The notes beneath the pieces are model-generated. The model ran no database searches. It was not told the origin of the DNA and worked only from the letters and a program-made list of their open reading frames with translations. Position numbers and translations under genes: made by a program. 64,000 bases of DNA, taken from NCBI GenBank assembly GCA_007449985.2, contig VIIQ02000032.1, positions 310,001 through 374,000 of the forward strand. The letters run 5' to 3'. Every line of letters starts with the position of its first letter. Position 1 is the stretch's first letter. This DNA is from Desmodesmus armatus (taxonomy: Eukaryota > Chlorophyta > Chlorophyceae > Sphaeropleales > Scenedesmaceae). Below, in pieces: positions 45,837-57,165 of this stretch.

Positions 45837-47738
45837 CTGCAGCTGTTGCGTGTGTGTCTGGTGTGTGCTGGTGTGTGTGCTAAAAGCGACGGTGGTCCTG
45901 AGCGTGCACACATGTTGGCCCTATGCACTGCAGTAACTGCTAGCGAAGGCTGATACTATCTAGTACATGCACTGAGCAGCCAGAGCAAAGTGTGAAGCTA
46001 AGTTGGCTGCAGGTCCAGCTGGACACGCGATTGTGCTCAGGTTGCATGGCAAATTGTGAGGAGTGTCTAGTCCCGCCAGTAGATGCTACAAGCGTGCCGT
46101 GACCTTTTCGCCTTGAGTGTGGCTTGGTGGCTGTTGTCCTGCTGATACTGCCGCTACAGGGGGCCTGTATCCGCTGGCCATGTAATCCAGCTGCATTTCG
46201 AATGCAGCAACTTGCTGTCTCCCTGCCACATGGGGATCTTTTTGGCTAGGGAACCAAGAGGGCCCCTGTTTGGAACAGATGTATGAGAGGGTATGGGAGC
46301 TGGTCCCCTCGATCCGTATTGTTTGAGGTACTGCTAAAGCCTGTGGTACTGCTGAAACCTGTGCAGGCGGTCACTCATTTGAGGCAGTACAAAGTTGCTG
46401 CGCAATTGGCCTGCGCCGGCTTTGGGTCACCCTGTTGCAGCTGCAATCTAGCAGCACTGCAGCTGTGATTGTATTGTGAGGGTTGTGTGCAACTCCTGGG
46501 GTGACCAGCTCTTTCTCTCTGTACAGCTCGTGTGAGGAGGTAACTCTTCTGGTGGGTTGAGGTTGTACAGCCTGTTGAGAGTGTTCAGCTCTTTGACTGT
46601 ACAGCTCATGGAGTGTACAGGTCTTGGAGTGTACAGATGTCAGAGTGCCACTATGATAGCCGTCTGGAGGAGGTACATTTCTCAGGTTGGTTATGAGCCC
46701 TGCAGGAGTATGGCCTTCTGTTGCCTGTCCTGTGCCACCATGTTGGGCAGCGGCTGTGTGCTCAAGAGTGTGACAAATGAGGATGGGCGCTGTCCGCCAG
46801 CGGGGTATGTGTGTGCAGCTTGTGCAGGGTATTGCGCCCAGGGTGTCCATTCGCTGTTTCTGCTTGCACCCATTGTGTCGTTGCTTGAGTTGCTTCAGCT
46901 TGTGTTGTGACTTGTATTATATCACACACTGCAACGGGGTATTACCGCATGGTGGGGGCCAGCTGCAGCAATTCCTGCAGCTGTTGGTTTGTTATACTAT
47001 TACGTCACCAGTTCTGCATGCCTTGCTGCAGTTGCCCATGCTCCTGGGTGGCGGCTGCACTTGCGCGCACATGCCAGTCGACCTTTTCGCTTACGGCATG
47101 CAGGACACACCCCAGCCTGTTCCATTCAGCTCTGCTCACTGCAGCTGATGCATGGCTGCATTTCTTGTGCTGTTCCTGCAGCCACTGCCGGTGCCTGCAT
47201 GTGTACCTTACAAGGGAGCATGCAGGGCATGTTTGCGCATAGAGGCCAGCATCGCATTGTGCATGTGCGGTCAAGAAGCTTCCAAGGCCCTAAGTAGGCC
47301 CCAGGTTGCTGCAGTGTTCGCATTTGCGCATCTGATGCCAGATGCATGCCGCTATAATTTATTTGGGACTGATCATCTTGAGGCATGATGGTCAATCAAG
47401 GTCTTTGGTTTGGCATGTGCACCCGCATTGGCGCGCACGTGCTGCCAATGCAAGTGGGTGTCGGGACGGGGTATTGGTTGCAACAGATGCAGCATGCTCT
47501 GTCTTCTCTAGCACTTTGGGCAAATGCGTGCTTTGGCCCCAACCCGCTTCCTATATGGCATGTGCACCCACTCCGGCCACACTGTCGCTATTAGTGTGAG
47601 CATGTGTGGACTGGAACATCCTGTAGGTGGTGGATCATAGGAAGCCCAATGCACCTGGGCAAAACCAACGTGGCCCCAAATGGCTTTTTGAAGCGATCTT
47701 GTGCTTACTCAGCACAATGCATTACTATGGTAGTATAT

Positions 47739-47770
47739 AATAGTAGGGTAGTATATAATACCCTACTATT
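47739..47770. repeat. AT-rich inverted repeat inside a direct repeat
   Basis: Perfect 12-base arms (AATAGTAGGGTA and TACCCTACTATT) flank an 8-base loop (GTATATAA). The word GGTAGTATATAATA also occurs twice in direct orientation (about 47729 and 47748). The block is much more AT-rich than its surroundings. Confidence 0.85.
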
Positions 47771-48380
47771 CTATACTTCTAAGAGTGACTGAGCATCGGG
47801 CACATGCAGCTAGGGTGCAGTGGCGGACCTTCCATTGGTGCCTGGAAGGTTGCAGTTGACAGCACTGCTGTGTTTGGGTGGGTAGTAGGTTGCCGTTGTC
47901 TTTTCTCGTGCAATCATGTCTCGAAAGGTGAGGTTGGTGGGTTTGATTGTTGACACAAGGGATGTCCTTTGCAGTTGCTGTGACTGCAGTTGCTGTTGCT
48001 GCAACTTGTTGAGTGGTTCGATGTGTTTCTTTTTTTGGAAAGTAACTGCAAACGTTTGTGATGAATTTTCCAATTTGGGATTTTGGCCATAGAAGTGACG
48101 GATTGGCCGGGTTGTTAGGTGGGCATGATGTGCACTAGCACAGCATGACTATTGACAATGTTGTCGCCAATGTCAAGCAGCAGCCAAGCAGCAAGCAGTG
48201 TATAAGGCCGTACCTGTTTATGGATTTCATGCTGTAGGCTGCAGCAAATGCTGCAGTCCTTCATACACACTTGTGGTTGCATATCAGGCCCCATTATGTC
48301 AGCAGCACAATTCCACTGCTCATGCAGTGAGGCCTTACCCACGACATGTTTCGCAATGCAGGATCTTAACCAGGCTGGAA

Positions 48381-48385
48381 TTACA
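48381..48385 (-). terminator. Candidate poly(A) signal for the secreted-protein gene
   Basis: TTACA on plus, TGTAA on minus, about 680 bases past the stop and close to where base skew reverses. Another copy is at 48485. Confidence 0.3.
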
Positions 48386-49059
48386 CACATGTCTCACAAT
48401 GCAGGATCTAACAGGCTGTAATTCAATCAAGCAACCGCTGCTTGCACCACTGTCACCCACTGTCACCCTAGCAGATCAACACAATTACAACACCTCAGAC
48501 ATCCAGCAAAGGTGCCAGCACTTTGTTCCCAGTGCGCACGTACTGCTCGCCTTCAAGCCGCTGTGCTTCAGCAGGGCACCGGAATGGCAGTGCTGTCAAA
48601 TATGACAGTGGCCATGCGCCACGCATATGTATACTGCCCTCATAGGTCACTCAGTGTGATAGGCAATCAGTGCCCGCCCTGCCAGCTAACACTTCATGCG
48701 CTGCTGCAAGCCGTAGGAAAAAGAAAGAAAGGGGGTAGTCGTGTACAAGCTCTTTGGCACCACAGGAATGGACTTGCAACACACGTTCACCACACATCGG
48801 CATCATGACAACTCTCCTGCTGCTAGTGCGCCACTGCAGTGGGCTTGAAAGGCACGACCATCACCAAACGTGCAATGCCGCAAACAAGCCAACAACAGTG
48901 ATACTCTCACCAACCCCTGCCGCCCACATCCCCACGTTCATAGCTTTGAGCATGCATGGGTGCACGAGCGACCCCCTGCCCAGCCCAACAAACTTCCCCC
49001 TCACCCTCCCACACACATAACAGGCTGATTCCACATCTGCCGAACAGATTGCACCACTC

Positions 49060-52000
49060 TCAGCGCCGCGCGCCTGAGGCAGCAGGGTCAGCAGCAGCAG
49101 CGACCTCAGAGTCAGCTGCTGCTTCTTCGCCAGGCACCACCGTACCACCAGAGGCAGCACTCGAGGAACTCGACACAACACCATCACGGACTGTCGTCCG
49201 AGTATTCACAACATCTCCTGCTGCTGCAGCACCTGCATTCCCGGCAGCACCCGTGGTGCGCTGACCTATGACACTACCCGGCCCGGTAGCCACAGTACTA
49301 GCACCACCACGCATAGGAGTTGTCATGCCGGTAGTACCGGGACCTGCAGACACGTCCGTCCTCGTGCCAGTGGCGCGGCCAGCGGGGTTGACACCTACAT
49401 TCACACCCACACCGCCAACATTTACACCAACACCAGTGCCTCCACTGCTGCCAGTCGCAACATCTACACCAACACCAGGCCGGCCCATACCACCAGTCCC
49501 CACATCAACACCAACACCGGTGCCGCCGCTGCTGCCTGTGGCTACATCGACACCCACACCAGGCCGGCCCATACCACCTGTGGCCACATCGACACCCACA
49601 CCAGGCCTTCCAACACCGCCAGTCCCCACATCAACCCCAACACCAGTGCGACCCACACCACCCGTGGCAACATCCACATTCACCCCTGGGCGTGTTTGCA
49701 TCACACCACCAGTAGTAGTCCTTGTGCCAGTGGCGGCAGTGGTGTCCACGACCTCTCCATCTCCACCAGCCTTGTTATCGTTGATGACAACTGTGCCACC
49801 GTTATCAACGACTGAGACGCCGTTGCCGCCGGCACCTGCTGCTGCTGCTGCACCGCCGTTGCCGGAGGCACCACTGGCCGGGGCCAGCACAGGCTTGACG
49901 ACAGGGACATACCTGCACACAAGCGAGAGTTGTCGCAATAAAGTAAGATGCCACAAGCTATGGACTCATCTGTACGTCTTATCTTCACAATGCTGCAAGC
50001 GCATGATTGCCTGCTGATTGTCAGGCACTCGTATGCACTGGGAGGGAAGTAAAAGCATGGTGCTGCAAAGCCCCCTTCCTAGACTCGAACATGCTTTTGC
50101 GCCTTTGGCAATTACAAACACTGTGCTTACAATATGCTTGGAGTGTGGGATGCAGAAAAAACACATGACTCACCTAGTGGTAGTGACTGGCTGGTAGGTA
50201 ACTGTGGGCTGATTGATGTACTGCCCCGCAATACCAGTGGAGACATATCGTGTCTGCACAACAGGCTTGTACGTGGTCGTCCGCTCCGGCTGATACACAG
50301 TGCGTGTGCCAACCTGCACCATTGCCCCGGCACCGCCCTTACTGCCATCAACACCCACTGACACGGCAGCGCCGCTGCTGCCACCGCTAGCACCCCCTGA
50401 CACCATACCCCCTCCCGCTGCTGCTGCCCCGCTGCCGCGGCCGTTGCCGTTTCCTGTGGCGATGGTGATCGTACTGCCGCCGCCAGGTTGAGGAGTCACA
50501 ATCACTCGGGTCTGTCCCCCTGGCCCTGCACTGATCACTGTGCCGCCGTTGCTGCCGGCTGCCCCCGCTGCGGTTCCCGCTCCGGTTCCTGCCCTTGCGT
50601 CTCCAGACACTTTCCCCTCTTCTCCTTCTTTCTTCTCTCCGTTTGGTGTTGCTGCTCCGGTCTTGCTGCCAGCTAGACTGCTGGTGCCGAAGCCAGGTCC
50701 TGTTGAGCCGCCCACACCAGCAGCTGAGTTGTAGACGGTGGGCAGGCAGAGGCCGTTGGAGAATTCCTGTTGGCAGCCTAGGCTGCAGTAAGTGAGGTCC
50801 ACGGCAGCCTCGCCACAGTAGCCGATAGAGGTGCAGCAGAACCCTGGGGGGCAGCTGGCACCGCCTGCATGGCACAACAACAGCAGTTAGGGTTTAGGTC
50901 GTTTAGGTCACTGTCAGTACTTTGATATGTCTCAAACCTGGCACACTGGGGTAATTCAATTGATATGCCCCATCGCCGCCCTCATCAGCCCTTGGCTTGT
51001 TGGCTAGTAATGAGGATGCACCTTTGTTCCCAGTCCCTGTACTGCTCTGTACTGTGCCCCCGCACATATGCAGGAAGATGTTTTTTTGCGCTCTCAACTG
51101 CCATAGTGCAAGCTGGAGCCCATTCACTCCCATACCCCCAACACATTCACAAAAGGCCCCCCCCCCACACACACCTGCATTGCTGCCACACTTTGGGACC
51201 TTGGGAGGCTTTATAGTGGGCACCACCAGAGGGGGTGTGTCTGGGTCAACCTGCTGCCTGGTAGGCCTGCTGCTGCCCGGCCTGTTTCCCGTTGAGCCCA
51301 GGTCCTCTGCCACATCCTCATCAAGTGGAGGCTCCTCAGGGGGAGGGGGCCGCCTGGGACCTGGGGAGGGCTTGGGAGACGCTGCACAGCAGGAAAAAAC
51401 AGGTAGACAGGCAGGCGGGCGGGCGGGAGGGTGTAATACAACAGGCAGCAAGGACACAGCAGGTCAGCAGGAGAGTGAGGAGGGCGTAATGGGGATGTAC
51501 GAGTGCATGGTACGGAAGTGAGGATGCTCATGCGTGAATAGTGTGGGGCTGCCAGACTGGTCGTCATACGTGGGTGGCTGTCTGAGTGCTTGCGGTGTCT
51601 TGGGTGTGCCACACCCAAGTGTATGCTGCTGGGACAGTCAAACATGTGATTGATTTATTTGCAACAAGGTGGGGCCATGCAGAGCCCGGTACTTCTAGCT
51701 GAAGCTGACCAGCAGACACGAGTTGGTCCTCTGTACATTACCACCGAGTGTGTGCGTGTGGGCGTGTGCGAGCTGTTGCTATAAGCTATGCTAGTGCTGG
51801 TTCAACCTAGGACACTGATGGCGTATGCAGGTGGTGTGTGTTTGTGTGTCCTTGCACTCACGTCTTGGTGCTCCATTCAGCCCACCGTTCATGCCAGGGT
51901 CGTCTGCAAGGACACATCAAGTACGATTAGCAGGCAGGCAGGCAGACAGCAGGGTTACGGTACGCCAGGTGTTGCCACACGAAGTGGGAGTGCAGTGTTG

Positions 52001-55000
52001 TGATGCCACATTGTTCAACAGGGTGGGCCAGTATCCTGTGTCTGCCATTTAGGCAGGCCCCTACACCTTCCTTTCCAAAACAGACTGTGGTAGCAGCACA
52101 CTTCACTCAGCCGCTGCTTCCTCTTCATCGCATGGGCACAAGTGCATGCTCGTACACTGCTGCCCAAGCATGAATTGACGACATGCAACCTACACGCAGA
52201 ATACATTCACTAACAAGAGTAAGCCTGTTGGCTTTGCATGTTGCTAGCAGCCTGTGGTCCTGAGCAGCTCTGTCCTGGTTCACGCTGAACCCTAAAACCC
52301 GCAACCCTAATTCCTAAATCGGTAACCCTCCTGACACACCCACTGGATAGGGGCAATCTGTTGAAAGTGCCTGCGATGTATGAATTCATGCTTTTAACAT
52401 CATGATGCCCCTGGTCTGCGAAGTACCCCCCCCGTCATGTCATCCCCCCACCCACCTTCAGGGGGTATCTCATCCTCCAACCCAAGGTCCTCCTCATAGG
52501 GATATTCCTCATCAAGGCCAGGATCAGGACCTCTTGGCTGAGGGCCAGTACCAGGGGCCGGGGAGGGACTGGGGCTGGGGCCACCTGGACCACCTGGCCC
52601 ACCTGCACAGCAGAAAAAATGTCACTTGGTTTTGCCGTAGAAAAAAATAACTGCTTGAGGCATACCAGGTTGAGTAACCCAACACTTTTGTAATGGGTGC
52701 ACCCTTGCAAGTTGATGTTCATGCATTCATGAATGCTTCACCTATATTGGAGTGCTGCTTGCTGCTTGAGCATGCAGCTTTTGGGGCAAGCGAGGGGGGG
52801 GGGGGCTGCAATAATCACAATGTGCTTGAATGCTTTCTCAACCCTGCAAGGGCTCACAACCACGTGAAAGCACTAGTAGCATATCTTGCAGCTATATAAA
52901 TAAATGACTCATGACTAATCAACATGCACTGCCTTCGCACCTGGTCCACCAGGAGTACCAGGGGGCCTTGGCAGGATGTTAGGCGGGGTGACGCCACCTG
53001 TACAAACAACAGTATGTTGATGTTGAAGATGTCAATACATGTGATTTTTTCGTCATGAATTAGGCCCTACTAGCACCCTGATGAGCCCTCGGCGGCGTGG
53101 CTAGTGCTGAGGATGGGGCTGTGTCCGCTTGATACATGTACTCTACTAAAAGGTACATGATGTGACTTGGTGTGTAAAGCACGATGGTGGCAGCAGGATG
53201 GCAGCAGCAGGCTGGCAGCAACCATGCAACATGTACATGCCTGTGCAAGCGTGAGCTGCTCATGGCAACGGCTAGTAGGCTTGCAAGTCTCTCGGCATTT
53301 GCAGCAGCAAAAAGCGGCAGCAATGATGCGACATGTATGATCATGTAACATGCGCTGCTTGCAGCATACCACGGGCAAGCTTCACAGCAGCAGCATCTCC
53401 TACCTGGCCCTCCCGGTCCACCTGGTGTAATGGGTGGTGTTACTGTATTTGTTGGACCACCCGGCCCACCAGGAGTGGGGCCACCTGGGGGTGTTATGCC
53501 GCCGGGGGTGTAATAGGCCCTGCTCCAGGGATTGGGGGAGTGTTGGGTCCTGTAGCATTGGGTGCACCGGGTGGCCGCAAGCCGGGAGGGAGGTTGGCAC
53601 CGGGGCCACCGGGTAAGATGCTGCCGGGTGTCCCTGGGGGTAAGATGCTGCCGGGGTGCCTGGCGGACCTCCGGGGCCCCCTGGGGTGCCTGGTGCTGCT
53701 CCTGGTACGGCGCCAGCTGTCGCGGAGGCTGCTGGGCGGCAACAATGCACACGGGGGAAGAGGAGCACGAAGGGGGCGAGGTGAGGGAGGATCCCAAAAA
53801 GAAAGGGTTTGAGGAACACTGTGCGTGTGCATGGTGTGCTGTTTGTTGGTGTTGGAAGGGATGGAGTCTGTCTGTGCTCCTGCTTTTACTGCTGGCTCAC
53901 CCAGCACTGTTGCAGCCTCATGCTGCTAGGGCTTGCCTCTCTGTGCTGCTAGCATGCCTGCTGCGTGGCGGCTGGAGGGGGTCTAACTGCTCCCCGCACA
54001 TCCGTTGGCGCCCTTCTTCTGCTGGCGGTTTCTACCAGCCTGCTTAGCAACTGGAGGCTCTACTCTGAAAGTGCAATAACCGTCACACAAACTCACAGTT
54101 CGAACTCTTTCTTGCCGCCCTTCAGTGCTAGCCAAACGTCCAATCAGTTCACATGCTACATCGCGAGTTTGTAGTACTAGGCTACTAGTAAGCTAGTTGG
54201 GTGTACTTGCGGTGAAGTGCACATGCAGTGCATGCTCCTTTGTACTCACCTCCTGGTGATGGGCTGCTACCTGGAGGACCCTCAACTGATGGGTCTATGT
54301 GCGCAACGTGCCCATGGTGCAGTGCAGAGCAGACAATGCCATGCAATGCAATGGGGTGCAATGCAGTGCAGTGCAGTGGCGAGGGGAGCAAACAGTGCAG
54401 TGCAGTCAGTGGTGGGCGGGAAACGACAGTGCATTGCAGTGTGTGATGGGAAGCTGGGCAGAGGGAGAGCATGCATGCTCATGCATGCTCACTTGGGATG
54501 TGTGTGTGGGCAGCCAGTATGCACCTGCCTGGCTAGTGCATTGACATGAGCTGCTGCTGCTTGTGCATGTTTGATCATGCTCTTATGAAGTGGCAGAACC
54601 TCTGGACTCACTGCTGTGACTGAAGCTGCTGCATATTGAAGTGGCTTGTGTTTGCTGATGCTGTTGCATCACCAGCCGGCTGTTGCAGTCTTTCCTTCCA
54701 CAACAGTGCATTGCTGCCCGGGACCGGCGGGCACAAGCCTTTTGCGTGTGCTAGCATGCTTGCTGCTGTGGCAGCTGCAAAGAAGCATACTGCTCTCAAA
54801 GTACCCCATGCAACCCGCACTGCCTGCCAGGCTCGGAGCTATCCCTCAGCCTGCCACACCCGTCAGAAGCTGGCTTGCTGTATTTGCTCCTTGCCTCCCT
54901 TGGCTCCTTGCTTCCCTCCGCTCTACCCGTGGCAATGCAGCCCATAGGAAATGAGCTTATGTTTACGTCCTGCTGCTGTGCCGCTGCCAGGAGGACCCCC

Positions 55001-55863
55001 TCCTGGTGGGCAATCTCTGCACCTCTGCTCCCACACACCCCATACATATACAAGCACACTTTAAGCAGTACAGCCCACAAGCACAAGGCTTTGTCTGCAC
55101 CTCAGCTCCCAATCCCCCCATGCCGATACAAATACACTCTATGCAGTACAGCCCACAAGCACAAGGTCCTGCTTACCTCCTGGTGCTGGGCTGCTACCGG
55201 GTGCACCCCCACCAGGAGCAGGGGAGGTTCCAGGGGCACCGGGCCCACCAGGGCCTGGCGATGGTGATGGCGATGGTGAGGGTGAGGGAGATGGTGATGG
55301 TGATGTGCCAGGGGCCCCTGGTGCTGGGGAGGCGCCTGGGGCACCGGGTGGTGGGCTGGCTTGCTGCAGCTGCCGCCGCTGCTGCTGCTGTGAATGGAAG
55401 AGCTCCGTGAGCGCTGCTGTGTCTGATGCTATCAAGGCGTTTGAGAACTGCAGCAGGCACGGGGCAGGCAGTATGTGCATGAGCACATATGTGGGAATCG
55501 GCAGTGGTGACCAATATCTTTTGTTGTGGTGTACAGCAGTACCAGGACTGCAAGTTCATACTGAACTTGCCTCTACACTCTGGCTGAGTGGGATGCGTGT
55601 GCATGCATGCAAACTGTAGGCCACAAGTATCGAGGTGAGCTCGAGGGAATGCAAGCAAACTCACATGTCAAGAGCATCACACACATACTGTGGGTGGTAC
55701 GGTGCTGTCAGAAGCTGCCACAGGGTGCCCATGCAGCCACCACTATGGTAGCCTGACCCCTGCTGCTCACCTGTTTCACATCTCTGCTACACAGCGTGGC
55801 CTGCAAACTACTGATTGCCAGTACAGCCAGCAGCAAGCAGCCGGCCTGCTGCTGCCCCGGCAT
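49060..55863 (-). CDS. Secreted collagen-like/Ser-Pro wall protein with a hevein domain
   Basis: Firm exons: 55863-55771, 55447-55177, 53484-53404, 52997-52941, 52602-52456, 51903-51862, 51381-51175, 50864-50174, 49912-49060. Likely small exons: about 55010-54971 and 54275-54244; more may lie in 53.49-53.75 kb. Exon 1 encodes a signal peptide (MPGQQQAGCLLLAVLAISSL). Next come Gln-rich sequence, (Ser-Pro)n and Gly-Pro-Gly/Gly-Gly-Pro cassettes, which are likely hydroxyproline O-glycosylation sites. An acidic segment (DEEYPYEEDLGLEDE) follows. A hevein-like chitin-binding domain spans a splice junction: KCGSNAG then GASCPPGFCCTSIGYCGEA and YCSLGCQ. The remainder is Gly/Thr/Val-rich, ending in 14-residue repeats (GVGVDVATGGMGRP type). 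From 55177 to 50864 every resolved junction is phase 1. The architecture suits an extracellular-matrix or wall protein that binds N-acetylglucosamine polymers; the binding is inferred. Frames inside 53.49-53.75 kb conflict and are not resolved. Confidence 0.7.
49435..49690 (-). repeat. 42-bp coding repeats (14-residue Gly/Val/Asp units)
   Basis: About six units of the GVGVDVATGGMGRP type, alternating GG(M/V)GRP and GSSGGT endings, in the C-terminal exon of the secreted protein. Two adjacent pairs repeat the same alternation, suggesting an 84-base higher-order unit. Confidence 0.85.
52794..52805. repeat. Poly-G run (12 G)
   Basis: Homopolymer in an intron of the secreted-protein gene. Its exact length may be unreliable. 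Confidence 0.7.
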
Positions 55864-57165
55864 CGTGTGTGTGCCGCTGCTGTTGTGGCTGCAGATGTGC
55901 AACTGCACACCCAGTGCATGCAACAACACGTGCAGGTCACAGAATGTCAGCACTCCACATCAATTGAAGTAGTTCTGTGGTTGGCTTGCTGGGAAGCCAC
56001 TGGTTGTATGAGTGCAGCAGTGACTTCTGCCCACTGGGGAGCTGTGGTGACACCCATCATGCATCAGCGCTTGGCTGGCCGTGACTTTGCACAACAATGA
56101 CGATGACTAAAACAGCAAGACCGTGGCGCTTAAGCCTCTCCTGTGACCAACAGGGGCCAGCCTGGGATCCCTGGTGCTGTGCGCAGCTGTGGACACATTG
56201 ACTCACCCGGGTCGATAGGAATGCTGGAAGGCGCTTATAATACTCAATGGGATCGCACTGCTTGTTTTCCCTTTGAGGCTTTCGCAGCAAGTCCAGAGTC
56301 CTGTTCACTTCTCCAGTGCTTCGTTTGGATGTGCTGCTGTGTGTCCTGTTACAAAGCAAGTGTCGTACGCATTGAAACGAAACGTCATCGGTGCGTACTG
56401 ACCAAGAGTGGCATCCAAGCAGTCACACTGCGATCATTTGTCAGCTGTCCGGCTCACTGCACGCAGCTACAATTCTATCGGAGACCATTGTAGTCTTACT
56501 TTGTTGGATCACGAATCCTGAGTTTCAGCCCGCTACGGGCCCCACAGCAAAATCGCGACGGATTTGCTTTTTTTGCTCATGTTCAGATTGTACTGGTAAC
56601 CGTAAACATTTTGAAACCAATATTACTCTTAGCCGCAACAATCGTCTGGGGAAACGATGCATACACTACACATTACCCATGGCGAGGCGACATAACGTCA
56701 CATGTGGCACCTGCTGGTGGGGGGACTGCTTGGAAATATTGTTTTTGTCATATTATGCCATCTGGCACAGTCTCAGCGCAATCTGAAGCGTCACAACCAG
56801 TGGGTCTCCTGGTGACGCTTCAGTACCCATCGACCCTGCTGCATGCCCCAGATGATGCACCAGGTGCCCGGGGTATGCACTGGAAAAATAGTCAGTTTCA
56901 ACGCCAAAAATCATGGCGACAATCCGGACTTCCTTATCGTGGTCAACGGAGCTAACTTCATGTTTGACTGGGGGGTCAAGAACCAGGCTGGCGTTTCACA
57001 GCAGCCTCGGCGGCCTGCGCAGGCCAACATATGCCTGCTACGGCAGGGACTGGAGCTGCAGCCAACTGTGGCAGTGACTCTGCGCACAATCAAAGGCCCA
57101 TAACCAATTGGACCTTGCAAGGTCCATCAATGCCAACCAGGCACAGTGGTAGGATCCGTTAGTCA
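55864..57165. other. Gap between RPA1 and the secreted-protein gene, with two unassigned protein-like stretches
   Basis: Both neighbours are on the minus strand. Two stretches look more protein-like than the rest. On the minus strand about 56360-56214 reads EVNRTLDLLRKPQRENKQCD and PIEYYKRLPAFLSTR, followed by a consensus GTGAGT donor, but no partner exon was found. On the plus strand 56843-57103 reads GKIVSFNAKNHGDNPDFLIV and onward to a TAA. Neither matches a family I know. Confidence 0.35.
56843..57103 (+). CDS. Hypothetical small open frame
   Basis: An 86-codon frame from ATG (MPQMMHQVPG) to TAA, with the segment NPDFLIVVNGANFMFDWGVK. It overlaps in a second frame with a longer plus-strand frame from 56611 that begins MKPILLLAATIVWG. 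No splice sites join the two convincingly, although a GGGG|GTATGC donor lies at the frame change. It could equally be chance sequence in the 3' flank of RPA1. No function is assigned. Confidence 0.2.
   Translation: MPQMMHQVPGVCTGKIVSFNAKNHGDNPDFLIVVNGANFMFDWGVKNQAGVSQQPRRPAQANICLLRQGLELQPTVAVTLRTIKGP

Larger units (their letters stand above)
44959..49059. other. Convergent 4.1-kb gap
   Basis: No gene supported. The plus strand is G/T-rich to about 48.1 kb, then C/A-rich to the stop of the secreted-protein gene, as in the gap near 28 kb. It contains an AT-rich inverted repeat at 47739-47770. Candidate poly(A) motifs are TGTAA at 45832 and 46181 (plus) and TTACA at 48381 and 48485 (minus). Confidence 0.45.

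Noticed and set aside
49268..50017. 249-codon Pro/Thr-rich frame on the plus strand
   Set aside because: It mirrors the 42-bp repeats of the secreted-protein gene on the opposite strand. The minus frame has a signal peptide, splice sites and phase closure; the plus frame has none.
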